Source of the DNA: Baylisascaris procyonis | Lineage: Eukaryota > Nematoda > Chromadorea > Rhabditida > Ascarididae | Assembly: GCA_037389465.1 (NCBI GenBank) | Contig: JAZARR010000032.1 | Span: forward strand, 3,296,001 to 3,360,000 | Direction: 5' to 3' | DNA length: 64,000 nucleotides | Part shown: piece after piece, positions 13,501 to 32,252 of the stretch | Layout of the letters: each line of letters opens with the position of its first letter | How positions within the stretch are numbered: position 1 is the stretch's first letter | Notes under the pieces: model-generated | Told to the model about the DNA's origin: nothing | What the model saw: the letters and a program-made list of their open reading frames with translations, nothing else | Database searches by the model: none | Position numbers and translations under genes: made by a program

Positions 13501-16500
13501 GAATTGAGGATACCGAATGGACCGTTGATTGGTCGACTCAAAAACGGAGAAAGTGTTACCTTGGATGATGGTCGTCTTATTAAGGTGAATTAAATTTAAA
13601 TGAATATATCTGAAGAATTAGATATTGTGTTGTTTAGATAACCGTTACTTCGTTTTGTTGATAAATAAAGGGCATTTTCTATTTTATTAGCGTCCAAACC
13701 AATTTACTAATTCATCTCTGCTTTCGCTGTCGGTATGGAGTGCACAAACATCTTAAGCCTTCAACAATTAGATTCATTGTCGTCATATGCATGCATATGT
13801 ATAAACTACTGCTGCTACTACTGCTATGTTGCTGCTGTTAGTTATGAGAACAATTTCCTTTAATTGCTTCTTTCTCTTGTTGGTAAACGTTTGTGTAATG
13901 CCCATCATTTATTTCCCATACCTGCGGGTTAATTTGCTCTTCGGAGGGATGTATTTATTCCCATTCCAGCTCCTCCGTCAAGTTGTTTTATTGCTAATGT
14001 GCAGTACTATTAATTATAAATATTTATTACAGCCAGAGGATATACTCTTTTCGGAGATAGCCGAAGAACAACCGAATGCTCTAATAGTAGAATGCATTGA
14101 TTTCGAGGCCGTGGAATCGATAAAAAACAACTCGCTTTTACAGGTGTAAATTTTAGTATTTGTATTGGTTGACGCATAGAGGGCTTTTTAAAGAAGACAA
14201 TGAACAGAACAAAATGAATCGAATATCCCACAGGTTCCTTTGTTGCTGACTTCTATTATGGGATTCGTAATTGATTTTTTTCTATATTATTTCCTATTTA
14301 GTACTGCCATGAATATTTATCTTTATTACAAATCTTAAAATTTACTTCGTTCACCGCGAAAATAAGGTGAAAGTTTTTCAGTTGAATTTTATTCTTAAAC
14401 CAATTTTGCACTAATGGCTAATGCAATCTTTTAGGATATTCATAGTGTTTCTAATGTTAAGTCGGTGACAGTATACATATGAAATGCTTAACTGTATAGA
14501 TGAAATAGTGTGTTGTTGATACGTTCTTGTGGCGCAGAATTTTTCAGCAAGCGTCCGGTCACGCATACCTATCCATCTCCGCCTTTCCACTCCCAAAATC
14601 TACACTACTGCCTTACTCGCAGTTGTCCATTCCCAAATATCTTTTGATAGTCAAGCCTGTTGGTTGAATTTGGCGTATAACAGAGCTTTATCGACTCATC
14701 TATTCGTTGTATAAGAGAAGCGTGTGGTTACAAATACCCATCTCCGCATTTTTAAGATTAGGCAGCTTGTAATTGAACTATCTCATATCTCTTTAATTGG
14801 TGCTGGCATTCATCGTTATCCTTTTCCTTTCACGTCGTCGATGAAATTCAGCGAATACCTTTGCTTTCATTCGTGATATTTCCTTGCTTTGGTTTGAAAC
14901 CCCAATTTTTTGGTGTTCATTGAATCATGGAGGTCTTTATCCTCTCTATTCAATAATCTCGGGTGTGCAAGTAAATTTTGATCGGGGTTTGCAGAAGTAT
15001 ATTGATGGAACAGAAAAGATGAATTTTGTGGTACATTTTACTGCAAATGAAATATTCAACTCGAATGAGTACACTGCATGGATGACATCATTCGGACCTC
15101 AATGTGTGCATATCATACTCAATGGATCGGGTCCTATTCTACCACATATTGAAAGCATATACCGTAATCACGCAGTATTGAACTATTTGAACCCGAATCT
15201 CTTTCCACCGCTGCTTGGATCTCAGTTCGATGGAGTGATCGGACAGGTATGTATTTCAAAGGTTGGAAATATACCAGGTTAATTAAGGACCTTAAACAAT
15301 GTGAAGCATTCATCGCTAAATTCTCTTTCTGTGTTGTGCAGATGTCATCTTATTGCCTACGAATATAGGGAAATCTTGGCTTTCTACTAGATTCCCTCTC
15401 TGTCCGTTCATGCGGATGTGTTTGCATCTTCATGTACTTGTGCGTGCACGCTTCCATGTGTCCCGTAAGGGCAGGTAAAGACGCTATCGATTCATTCAGT
15501 TTCTGGTATCAGATTTCTGTAAGATTAACTCAGATACCCTCGGGGGCATCTGAGTTAATCTTTGTTAAACACCTAAATTGCTCCTAGCAAAAATTTATGC
15601 TGTTACCACTCACTCCTGTTTCATAGCGTTTATGTCTTTTATGTATTGGAGATAAGAAATCTCGAACTTCTTGTGGTTGAAGGGCGTCAAGTGTTTTGCC
15701 GTACCGTCAGGATGGTATACAAGTGTTCTTAGTAGTTTTCAGCGTGAAACTTGAAAGCACAATATGCAATCGACGAGTAAATAGGTTTGAAATCTGGAAA
15801 AGGATGACGCTGCATCAATTTAGGAGCATAGAGGGCAAGATCTTGCGGATGCAATAAAAGACCGATCCTCCGCCTTCCTCTGCCCTTCCTTCCCTATCTC
15901 CCTCCCTATCTATCTCCTCCCTCTCCATCAGACCCATTCGTTTTGGCGAGCTGTTCCCTTTCGAACTTGTTGTGCGCCTTAATTTCTAAAATTGTTATTG
16001 AAATAAATTTCTTACGAACTGCAGGATGACGAATGTGAAAAGCGTGAAGGCAACCTTATCTATGCACGTCCATTACAACGATTTGCACTAAGAGGTTCTC
16101 TTAATGCGGAAGATCCGATAACGATTACGGTTAAAAGTTCTGATATCGAGAGCAAAGTTAATCAGAGTGAAATCACCAAAAAAGCGGTCGATGATTTCAA
16201 GAATGGTGAGTCGCGTGTTTTGTTTAGTTCAAATTTGAATTCGCTCCTTTTGTTGCATCAATTTATTTTCACGCCATTTTGAAATGCTTTAAATGAAGTG
16301 CACAAGGTGGATATACAAGTTCCGCTTAATCGAGATCCTCCTCATCTTTTTAGATGCGCTCGGTAGAAGGAAAGAACGAACTGGGGATGTTTCGATAAGA
16401 AAGAAGAGAACCCTGATAAGGATCTCTCCCTCTCCCTCTTTCTAAACACCTCAAGAAATCTTTCATCCCGTCGCCTCTCCTTTCTCAGTTTTCCATCTTT

Positions 16501-19500
16501 CCTTCGCGCATAAAGGTTTTCTTGCGCAATTTGCGAGGGTCCATTGCCATTTATTTATTAAGGATTCCCTCCGAATTGAAAAGAGTGAAAGAAGAGTTGA
16601 TAGTTTGTCGAACTAAACGTATAATCATCTATGAGAAATGTTGAGTTATATGTTTGTTCAATGGCCTTCATCTCTACAAAAGATCTCTTAAGGAAGTATA
16701 AAGGTGCAAATGTTTGAAGAATGCAACAGCGAAGCAACATATTCTCTATGCTATAATTAACAAATTTGCATCAACATATTGTTATATTTTTGAATTTTTG
16801 AAATATTTTTCGACGCCCTTGCGTTTAGCATTATCAAATTCGATTATACATATTTTCAACTGATTTTTATACAATCATTCATGCAAAAATTCTCATATAT
16901 TCCCATTACAATAAATATTTCAAGGATGGTTTCAAAAAATTACCACAATTATTTTGTAGATTACTTCAGATGGACTGCAATAATATTCTGGCTTGATTCA
17001 GGGGATTTTTTTTTGATTAGTGATGTTGGCGTGAATGGAAACTCTTATATGAACATCGAAAAATCGTTTATGCTGTCGAATATTAACGTTATCGCTCTAG
17101 GTACGGTCTCGAATTAGATGCATAATAGTGAATTGCTATTCTGCGTTGATTATTCTCTACTATTCTGTCATGTTTGAGGGTATCATTTCTACTGCAATCT
17201 ATTCTGTTAATATCTATACGAACATGTACCTGAAGAGTTAATGTATTAGTAGTTGATGAGGTTGAACTTTCAGAATCTCTTTTGCAGAATGTAACTCTAC
17301 AGAATGCGCCAACGATATGCCTCGTATCAGTTTTCTTGGTACATCATCGGCTGTACCATCGAAATATCGCAATGTAAGCGGGTATCTTTTGCAATTGAGC
17401 GATTCGTCTGCCGTTATGGTGGATTGTGGCGAAGGTAGTTATGGTAAGTGCAAGTTGTAGTATATCCTTATTCAGTGATTCTGCCACAGACTTTCTATAT
17501 GCTGTGATAAAGTAAATAATACAACCTTTATTTATTGTTGTGAAATAGTAGACATAATGAACCTCGGTGGGGAACTTTTCGGGAGTTCAGGACCGTTTTG
17601 CTCATTGTGCACAATTTAATCAATTGAAATCATTTACTCAATTATTGAGAGTATTAGTGGGCCTAATATCACTGATGTTATGATTATATTAATGTGTTGG
17701 CTGGGTTCTTCGCTTTAATTCCTCTTCGCATTTTATGGAGTTTCTTGTTACGAATGGCATGATGTTTTTTTGGAAAGATTTGGAGTGAGCCAAACTAGAT
17801 AACGGCAATCAGCCGGGTCGTAGCCGATTTTTATCCAAGTCGAAATTTTCGTGATACTAGAAGGAATTTTCTCAGGGGAAAGGGAATGTGATGAAGGAAT
17901 ATTGTCAGGTCAGCTGCGAGTGCTATTCGGCGTAGAGCGATGCTTAGAGGTGTTGTTGTCGTTGAAGGCGATATTCATAACACATGCTCATCAGGATCAC
18001 ATGAATGGTCTCTATACGATGATTTTGCGCAGACATGAAGCTTTCCTCGCCAAAGGTGGGTCATGTCTTTGATGCATACAGTTTCGTTCCCCTCATTTAC
18101 TAGACTATCGGATCTCAGGTATATCCGGCGTCGGTATAGGTGGCTTCGAAGCGAGATCACAACGATGCTTGGTAGTTTGATTATCTGGTGTCCTAGCAAT
18201 GATCTTTTTTGTTGTGATGAATGCCTTTATACCGGTATTTGACTACTCTCTTTCAGTTCTTGTAACTTTATCTGAACTAGTAAAATATGTGGCTAGTGTG
18301 TCAGAACGAATGAAGTCGAAATAACTCGCTGAAGGCTCATCGCAAAAAAAGCAGCAAGGAATGGGAGCCGGGAGTATGGTAGCGTAGAGATAATATTTGT
18401 TAATTTTTCGATTTTCCTTTTTTCGAAATTTGCATATCGGACGTTGAAGATGTTGCTGTATTCTCGTGAAAGGTGGAAAATTAATATATTATGATGGCTG
18501 TAACATTTGAGTAGAAGTAAAACAAGGCCGTATTCGCTATGAGAAATTGTTATATAATTTCCATTTCGACTCTCACAATTTTCGCCTTTATATTTTAGGC
18601 ATTGAATATCGACCGTTAGTGTTGGTATGCAACTTCAATGTTTTAAATCCCCTAAGGACATATTCGAGGTGCTTTTGTGATTTGGAACCTCTCGTTAACG
18701 TTGTGAACATCTCGAATCGATCGCCAGTATTTCGTACTCGCGGTGATGGGTAAGTTTAATTCTGTGAACTTTCATAGGTTTTAGTATATTTTATTGAAGG
18801 TTCAATCCTAATATAGCTTATTAAGGGCGCAATGTTGATATATCTTATTAAAGGGCAGTCTTAATATAACTTATTAAAGGTGTAATTTAATGTACTTATT
18901 TGAAATGTACTTTTTAATATACTTTTCGTTTAAACAAAAAATATCTTCGTTCTTTCTAAACGTTAATTTTTTTTTAGTCGAAATCATCTCAGAAGAGGGG
19001 ATGATTCACGTTTAAGTGGAATTATGGATGTTGTAAAACTAATGCCGAGATCATTATTCGATAAAGGCAAATGGGGATTGACCGATATTTTAGCCGTACA
19101 GGTAAGTGATTTGGATCTTCATTTGTTACTCACGTCGAATGCCGTTTACTTCCATGTGTGGGTATTTGATTCTGAATTTATCATGGCCTAGATTCAACGA
19201 TAGCACAAGCAGGTGTGGTGTATTATGGGGAAAATGGAAAACATTTCAGAACATTTTAGTGTAAAATGAAATTAAAATTTGAACTTGTCGAAGTTTAAAG
19301 GGATTTGGAGAGGGCAAATCTGAGATGCAGAAAACAGAAGTCACAGATGGGTGTGAGGGGGGGGGGGGGAGTGGGAGATGAGGGGCACTCTCATCGATAG
19401 TTGGAATATATATTTATTACTCTGGAAGTTGCGATCTATTTTAGGATTGGATTTCGCGATATTTTATTTTTGTTATTTTATCTTTTTTCATCGAATGATT

Positions 19501-20972
19501 TGCTTCGAATTTTAAAGGTACATCATACGCGAATGGCAAATGGTTTCGTATTTGTTAATTCGGATGGTCGAAAGATAGTCTTCTCGGGTGATACAAAGCC
19601 ATGTGATCTACTCGTAGAACATGGAATGAACGCAGATTTGCTCATTCATGAGGCAACTTTCGAAGACGATCACGAGGTGGGTGGCGCTTATGTACCTTTA
19701 CCTGTCGAACTTGTAATATACTTGAACAGGGCATTTCGCGATGTTTTTGTTTTGGTCTCATTTAACGGCTGAGGATGCTTGCTTATAGACGCTTCTTCCG
19801 CAAAACTTTTGCAAAGTTTGCCCAGACTCATAGTTATGCATGGAAGAGATTGAAGCGTTTCAATTGATACCATGGAGAATATTTCTTATATCAGCGGTAT
19901 TTTAAGTAATAATTGTATGCAATTTTCAGAATTGTTTCAGTTACCATGTTTGAGGAACTAGCAAAAGACACGTTTCATGCTTGAATTCACCAAAATTCAT
20001 GAGGTCCCCTACCTTGAAAGTGCAGTTGGGGAAGCTCTAGCAGGAGAGACGGTCTTGCGATTGCTTATGCCATTGCTATATATGATTTTTCACTTAAAAT
20101 ACACAGAAATAATGCGAACACTATTTTCGATTGTACTGAATTTAATTACTTGTTGTCTTGATATTTGCATCGTCGAAATTTCCACTCAGCTTATCGTGGC
20201 GTTTTTCTTTATCGTTACGCTGAACACAGCTGTCTCTACCGTTAAGTTGCCGCATACCTGTTACAGCGTGATGCCGCATTCAAGAAACACAGCACAATGA
20301 AGCAAGCGGTTGATGTTGGTGTGAGGATGCACGCTAAGAATATCATTTTATCGCATTTTAGTGCACGCTATCCAAAGGTAACGAATAATTTAATACTCGT
20401 GCAGGTGTATTCCAATTACATCTGACCTCTGGATAAGATTTATGACTGTATTACCTTCATGATTTTGCATTTGAATTTAATCTTTTAAACTGTTTTTAGG
20501 GTTTTCGGTTTTTTTCTTTAAATGTTAGTGCAAAAATTTTTCATTCTTTCTAATATTCTTTCGAATTTCCGTTTGTAAAAGAGCACTTTTTTTTTGGGTA
20601 ATTCAGTATTTCTTGCCCTCAATTGAATGTGGATAGAAGAGATTGTTTTGCGTGATGTTGAACGATATTATAAACAAATTTTAGGTGCCTGCATTACCGG
20701 ACTACTTGGATAGCGTTGGTAATGTATCAGTAGCTGTTGATAATCTATCAGTACGTTTTGGTGATCTGGGATTACTGCCAAAGATGATCAACGTGTTTCG
20801 GGAATTGTATCAAGAGGAACTTTTCGAGATAAAATTACGCATGGAACAAAGAACACTTCGGAAACAAGCTGAAGAGGAACAAAAGCAAAGTGAAATTAGT
20901 GAAAAGATAGAGATGGATTGCACACGATCACAAACGAGGAAACGAAAAGCAGCCGGTGATACTGACACATGA
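7535..20972 (+). CDS. hoe-1: Long-form tRNase Z (ELAC2/HOE-1), 17 exons, 878 aa
   Basis: Exons: 7535-7667, 8584-8653, 9458-9602, 10147-10300, 10705-10865, 11862-12005, 13435-13584, 14033-14143, 14995-15246, 16025-16205, 17288-17443, 17909-18055, 18599-18749, 18978-19101, 19518-19676, 20267-20377, 20685-20972. Phases are consistent throughout and give 878 aa, close to the usual ELAC2 length. The enzyme is a zinc endonuclease that removes 3' trailers from precursor tRNAs. The N half has the degenerate lactamase fold (YLFNCPEG near residue 138, then [11 protein letters not shown]). The C half carries the active site: [18 protein letters not shown], the metal motif HAHQDH (about 578-583), SGDTKPC (about 718), HEATFED and ILSHFSARY (about 776). 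The first 44 residues are rich in Arg/Ser/Leu with only one acidic residue, suggesting mitochondrial import. The 12006-13434 gap is treated as one intron; an extra exon there cannot be excluded. Confidence 0.93.
15521..15562. repeat. Perfect 15-bp intronic hairpin
   Basis: Within intron 9 of the tRNase Z gene, 15521-15535 and 15548-15562 are exact reverse complements (core AGATTAACTCAGAT / ATCTGAGTTAATCT) around a 12-base loop that can itself pair CCC with GGG. It is on the small side for a microRNA precursor and may be a decayed transposon end. Confidence 0.65.
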
Positions 20973-21862
20973 TTTCATTGCTGTTCTCATTTGGGGGGAG
21001 GGGGGGGGGGGGATAGGACCCTTGTATCAGACCCACAAGTTGTCTCATTTCTGGCATGCCCAACAGTCGTGCACAGTTTTGAAGACAGTGGATTCTGTTA
21101 CGTCTTTTGAAGTGACTGTGGGAATTTGAAGGAAGCTGTCTTAGAGAGGTCTAGGAGGGGTTTCAACGGAAGCGTGGATCTGGTTACGGTGAATAGCTGA
21201 GAGGATCAGCAAACTATGAGTAAGAAGAAGGTGACTTCGGTGACTTAAATGAAAAGGATCTGTTGTTGTGAAGTTCAGTGATGTTTGTTGATTAACCATC
21301 TGAAATTTTATTGTTACTATTGTGTTGATCTCGGTTGACGTTGTTAGCTGTGTTGCTTAAAAGCTTTTAGAGATACTATAGCTGCAGCTCATTTAGCGTG
21401 AGTAGTGACATGGGAAAGCACGTTGCTGAAGCAATCGTTTCCTTGAGCATTATTACCTTTTAACGTATCGCTTAATGCCTTCGGTTTTAATCAGACACTT
21501 TTAAAACGTATACCTTTCGATGATTTCAGGTAGACCCGTTGAAAAATTTACAGATTCTTCCTTGCGATTATCTATTGCCAATGGAATAGGATTGCAGAAT
21601 TGATTCATTTGTTATGCTTGTAATTAAAGATTTAGTTGTCTCATAGAGTCAACATAATGTAATCTTTGTTCTTTTAAATGGTATAGATTTGTTAAGAGAT
21701 GTATTGACCGATATTAATTGTTAACAGCTAAATTCATCGATATAAATTTTCATAATCCGCACAGCTAAAGTAAGCGTTTATATGTCTTCACGCGGCCTTA
21801 ATAACATCGCTCCCCCCTCGAGCGATGGTTACGAATAAATTTTTTCATGGAATGATTAACGA
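20973..21862. other. tRNase Z 3' flank with G-homopolymer
   Basis: After the stop codon comes a run of G residues at about 20993-21012, then unremarkable sequence. An AATAAA at 21834-21839 could be the poly(A) signal but is over 850 bases from the stop, so a nearer non-canonical signal is equally likely. Confidence 0.4.
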
Positions 21863-22216
21863 TCATGCTAATATGAAACCTTGCCGAGGATTACGACTTT
21901 CGCAAGGGGCAAACTCCTCTAGCGGTCTTAAGAAGCCCCGAGATGGATAGATGGTGCTAAGAAGACCGACGTGATCTTCATTGCGGAAATTGTAAATGGC
22001 ACTCAACATCTGAATGAAATCCGGTGTCCGATGGATGGCAGTTTTAGGCTCTCTTTGACCTTGAAAGGAGGAAGGGGGTAAGAATTCTTGACCTTTAATT
22101 AGATCTTTGCATCGAGGGCTTACCGAATTGTCTTCAAGCATATCGGCATGCACAGGCCTAAAAAGAATGGATAAGATAAAAATTGTCGGTTTATTTGACA
22201 GCAGGAGTGACGGCAT
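21863..22216 (-). CDS. Coding-like segment, unidentified
   Basis: This minus-strand frame of up to 117 codons reads like protein rather than simple sequence. It includes TPDFIQMLSAIYNFRNEDHV, followed closely by LLSTIYPSRGFLRPLEEF, with mixed charge and ordinary codon variety. A plausible acceptor (TTTTTAG) near 22157 and a donor-like GTAAG after LEDNS suggest the real exon structure is more complex than one open frame. It lies tail to tail with the tRNase Z gene and downstream of the minus-strand model at 23.4-24.0 kb, so it could belong to that transcription unit or be separate. I do not recognise the family. Confidence 0.35.
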   Translation of the reverse strand: MPSLLLSNKPTIFILSILFRPVHADMLEDNSVSPRCKDLIKGQEFLPPSSFQGQREPKTAIHRTPDFIQMLSAIYNFRNEDHVGLLSTIYPSRGFLRPLEEFAPCESRNPRQGFILA

Positions 22217-22504
22217 TCAAAGATTCTATTGAATGGACTTCTATCATACGGAAGATTAATTGTTTATATCCTAGCATTTCAGATTATATTGTAGCTGCTT
22301 TTGAACGATGAATCATCCCAATTGCTCATAATGTTTTGTTTATTGGGAATAAATCTGCTAACCCAGAATCTCATAATCTCAAAGCGCGGCTAAATAAGCC
22401 AACTTTCGCAATAGTTTTTGCGTATGCGATATTAGCATGTTGTCTTGCCTGTGATTGATTGGTACATTGTGTATCTGTGAGCATTCATCGTTTCGTGGTC
22501 CGCT

Positions 22505-22641
22505 TTAAGAGGTGATCGTAATAGATTTATACACGCCCAAATAAGGTAAAGTGGAAGGTGATTTCCCGTTGAAGAAGGATAAAAGCTCAAATTGCAAGTA
22601 TGTTTGTGGCTCTTTGATGACCGCATTAAGAAGAAATTCAG
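22505..22641 (-). CDS. Possible terminal exon, unidentified
   Basis: On the minus strand a good acceptor (ACTATTTCAG, ending at 22642) is followed by an open frame of 45 codons to TAA at 22505-22507. It encodes FLLNAVIKEPQTYLQFELLS, then FFNGKSPSTLPYLGVYKSI, which looks like real protein. It needs an upstream exon ending in phase 1, which I could not place. It may belong to the unidentified minus-strand gene(s) of this region. Confidence 0.35.
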
Positions 22642-23439
22642 CTGAAATAGTATATATAGGTAGCCAAATGCGGAAACAAATTGAACAGCGTTCTTCCTAG
22701 AGGAGCTGCCAAGAAAACTTTTCCCAGGCACCTAAGCATTTAGTGCAGCTGAGCATAATTCTGCGAGTAACAGTCGCGGTAGTTACCTAAGGCAGGTATG
22801 CGCGCAGGAAGTGAGTAGTGAGGGAAGGGCAGGTTTACACCACACCATATAAACTAGAAATGAAAGAATCTTCATTCAAAATGCAAAAGTGTTATACATA
22901 CTGGAGAACTATGAAAGGGACATACGAATCACGCGATTATACAACAAAAGATAGTTAAAGCATGAAACGGACGAGAAAGTAACACTTATAAAGGATAGCA
23001 TAAATAAGAACCATAACAATAAGGAAACGATCCGCAGAAGGGAAAGAAAACAAGAATGAAGGACGAGATCAAAACAGAGGAATCAAGTATTCAATAAACT
23101 AGATCGGTGATGTTTCTCAGGTGAAACGATTTGAGGCGGCTTGTAAATACCGAAAGATTCTATGCCTCAGTTTTTGAGAGGGAGCTAATTCTGGATACAA
23201 GCAACTCTACACTGGAAGAATCCATGAAGGACGCTATTTAAGGAGCACGTTTTATGCGCTAACTGATAACGATAGTGTTGATGCTCATGACGATTGAGAA
23301 GCAACAATGGACTCTCCTGAAGCATATCGGAAAAATGTTTCACATTTTTGAAGCAGTAAGCAAAGTCCAACTCAAGTCGACGACACTTCAGGAGTGAGTT
23401 CACGAACAAAAACCTTGACCTATTCTCATAAATGGATGT

Positions 23440-23967
23440 TTAGGGTCCAACGAACGCTTTGGGAAATGCGGAAGAGGGCATCTCTATTGCAGAGCACACA
23501 GAATGCCGTTTGCTGTCTTTGATGCCTTCTCTGCAAGGTCGATGCCCATATGGACCATATCCGTATCCTCAACAACATGCCACGCTCCTTACCCTCCCAT
23601 CTCAATCGTGTCGCCGCCATCCGAAACAACGTCGACTACGAATCTGAAATCAGCCGGCCATTTCCGCCGAACATCGCAAAACACGCGTCCCTGTGGAACT
23701 TCAGCTGTGAATACACGGTAATACCACGTACGTCCTCTTTGCAATGTTCGGTCGGTTCGCAATCGACTCGAGCGGGTCCGTGAGTTTCACGGAAGCGAAT
23801 ATTCTTCCTTCGAGGGAGGGATTTGAGGTAAATGGTAAAGCTGCGTGAATTGTTCGCATTTGGGACGGTCTATCGGAACCATTCATTTTATCTGGATAGT
23901 AGTAGAAAATTTGGCGATCTGGTTCATATGCACCAATTTGGCTCCAGCTGGCGCTTTGATGCTTCAT
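23440..23967 (-). CDS. Hypothetical protein, 3 exons, 142 aa
   Basis: Exons on the minus strand: 23967-23728, 23690-23593 and 23530-23440 (TAA at 23440-23442). Phases are consistent: 0, then 2 with GG|A. Splice sites are GT...CACAG and GTAAGG...TTGCAG. The intervening introns are about 37 and 62 nt, far shorter than those of neighbouring genes, and the first is at the low limit of what is plausible. Recognisable stretches are SWSQIGAYEPDRQIFYYYPD, GRVFCDVRRKWPADFRFVVD and VVSDGGDTIEMGG. The frame extends upstream of the chosen ATG to about 24018, so the true start could be earlier or in another exon. No family is recognised and no membrane segment or signal peptide is evident. It is arranged head to head with SPF45 about 520 bases away. 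Confidence 0.5.
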
Positions 23968-24487
23968 ATTTATGATTATCTCCAATAACTGCTGTCCGCG
24001 TGCACAGACTTTAGACACAACGATTCGTTTTTACTATGAGCTTCAATGTTTTGCATGAGTAGGTTGGTAATACTCATCCATAGCTTAGTAGCGATGCCAT
24101 TTGAAGTTGCATGCTAAATTACTTACATATTCCACCCTTATAAAAGTTGCTGTTCATTTTTTTATTGCGTTAGAATCCAGGGTTTAAGCACTCGTCGTTA
24201 CTTGCTTAAGTATGGATTGCATCATCGTTGTTGTGCATTTGTTATCTGATTGAAGGATATGGATGCTGTTTGCATTTCTGGATTCATTTTTTTTTCACAT
24301 CTATGGTTAATTTCAAATAAATAAACAAATAAATAAATAAAATTCTTATTTATTTTTCTAGGTTTATTTCTCTCATTGGCTATTATTATAGATTTATTCG
24401 ATTATCGTCCTCTCATATGCTTATGTCATTCTTTATTTGTACTTAATATTTCTTATTTTTAAGGAATTTTTTTTTTTCAAAAACTAA

Positions 24488-30718
<6,231 letters not shown>

Positions 30719-32225
30719 ATTCTTTCATTTCATTTATTGCTGTTTGTTTGCACTTTTGAAGCAGTTACCTACGGCTTGCTATTTCAAGTGAAAATTACCT
30801 CTCAATTAAGGTGATGATATGTTCATGGGAGGGATCATACTCGGGAAGCGTTATGATTTAGACGAGACAAGACGGTAGGTGGTTCCGAGAAAGGACGGTT
30901 ATTGAGGTATGAGGGAGAGTATTGTTGGATAAACTAACGTGTATACTCTTATGGTTTCTAGTGGGTTGAAGGTGGTCATTGAGATGCTTTGTTTGCTGCT
31001 GTGGATCTGCTGATTTCGATAGTGCGTCTTCAAATTTACGATCCTTGTGAAAGAATGTGGTGACAACATTTTTCATTGTCATTTCACAGTTCGCCAATGG
31101 ATAAACGCATTAAAAAGTCAAAGATGTATTTAAGGAATGCGAAAGATCGGTAGGTTATTACCGAGGATTCAACCATATTCGATGGTTTTTTTTAAATGAA
31201 TTAGTTCCAATAAAACCGGCTTATTGCACCATTTTTCGCGGAGAGTGATAGGCAATTTGAAACTGTCAACTAAAGCGTCAGCTCATTCCGGAAAGCAGTT
31301 GAGAAATAAAGCAAAGTTTTGCTAACGCATGTAATTTCTCAAACGCCTTGCTCGTACCATCTCAACTCCTCTAAGAATGATCTACGAACGAAGAAGAATT
31401 TCGCGTAACTTAATTCGTTTTCTTTTTTTTTTTCTGGAGAACTGCTTTATTTAGTTCCTTTTTGAAAAATCCACGGGTGCTATCACACATCGTTGCATAA
31501 TGAGGCCATTGCAATCGAAGTGATCGGCGTTTTTGTCAAGCAATACTTTCCATGTGGCTTAAATTAAGTATGCGACATCCTATTCAGAAGCGGACTTGGA
31601 GAGGATGGCTTTCTCACTTCCCCGACACTAGTTGAATGGAAGAACTTGTCGATCACGGTTGCTTATGACGTAACCACAAATGCTTTTAATCTCTCTTTAA
31701 GTGTTCGTGCCACTCAAGGCGTATTAATGACATATTCCCGGGGTATTCGACGAGAAGGAGGGGGAGGGGTGGATGCAAGTTAGAGAGGATAGAGGTCTTT
31801 GCTGATGTGCGATGGAACTCCTCATCAAGTGCTTCACATATCAGGCATATAGTTGCTGTTCCATCGCCACGAAGGAAATTATTCAGATACGGCGTCGTAA
31901 GCGAAAAGAAGAAATGTTTTCTAAAAAAAAGACGATAAAAAATGTAGTGGTAGAAACAAATTTACTTGGCTAAAAAAACAAACGATATCATACTAGCATA
32001 GAAAAGTGATGCAAATACCGCGTTGTGCATGAAGGATGGAAAATTTTTGAGGTGCATAAAGAAGCAACCAGCCGTTTGTCTATAGGCATTAATTTTTCGA
32101 AAGATTTATTAATTATCAGCGATCACTTGTTTATAATTGAAGTGAAATACTTTATGCGGCTATTAATATTTCAACAATGACGGATGGATGAATTCAATCG
32201 TATATAAGCAATTGGCTAAAAACTT
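30719..32225. other. Intergenic DNA between SPF45 and PEX2
   Basis: An AAATAAAT overlaps the SPF45 stop codon region (about 30713) and may serve as poly(A) signal. The rest is about 1.5 kb without a convincing gene. The 79-codon minus frame at 30858-31097 shows no family resemblance. The gap is too long for a typical nematode operon. Confidence 0.45.
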
Positions 32226-32230
32226 TGAAA

Positions 32231-32236
32231 TTGCAG
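32231..32236 (+). other. Splice acceptor just upstream of the PEX2 start
   Basis: TTGCAG lies 16 bases before the PEX2 ATG with no coding exon recognisable upstream. In nematodes this position is typical of a spliced-leader trans-splice site, although a cis-spliced 5' untranslated exon would look the same. Confidence 0.45.
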
Positions 32237-32252
32237 CAACAGAATTATTGAA

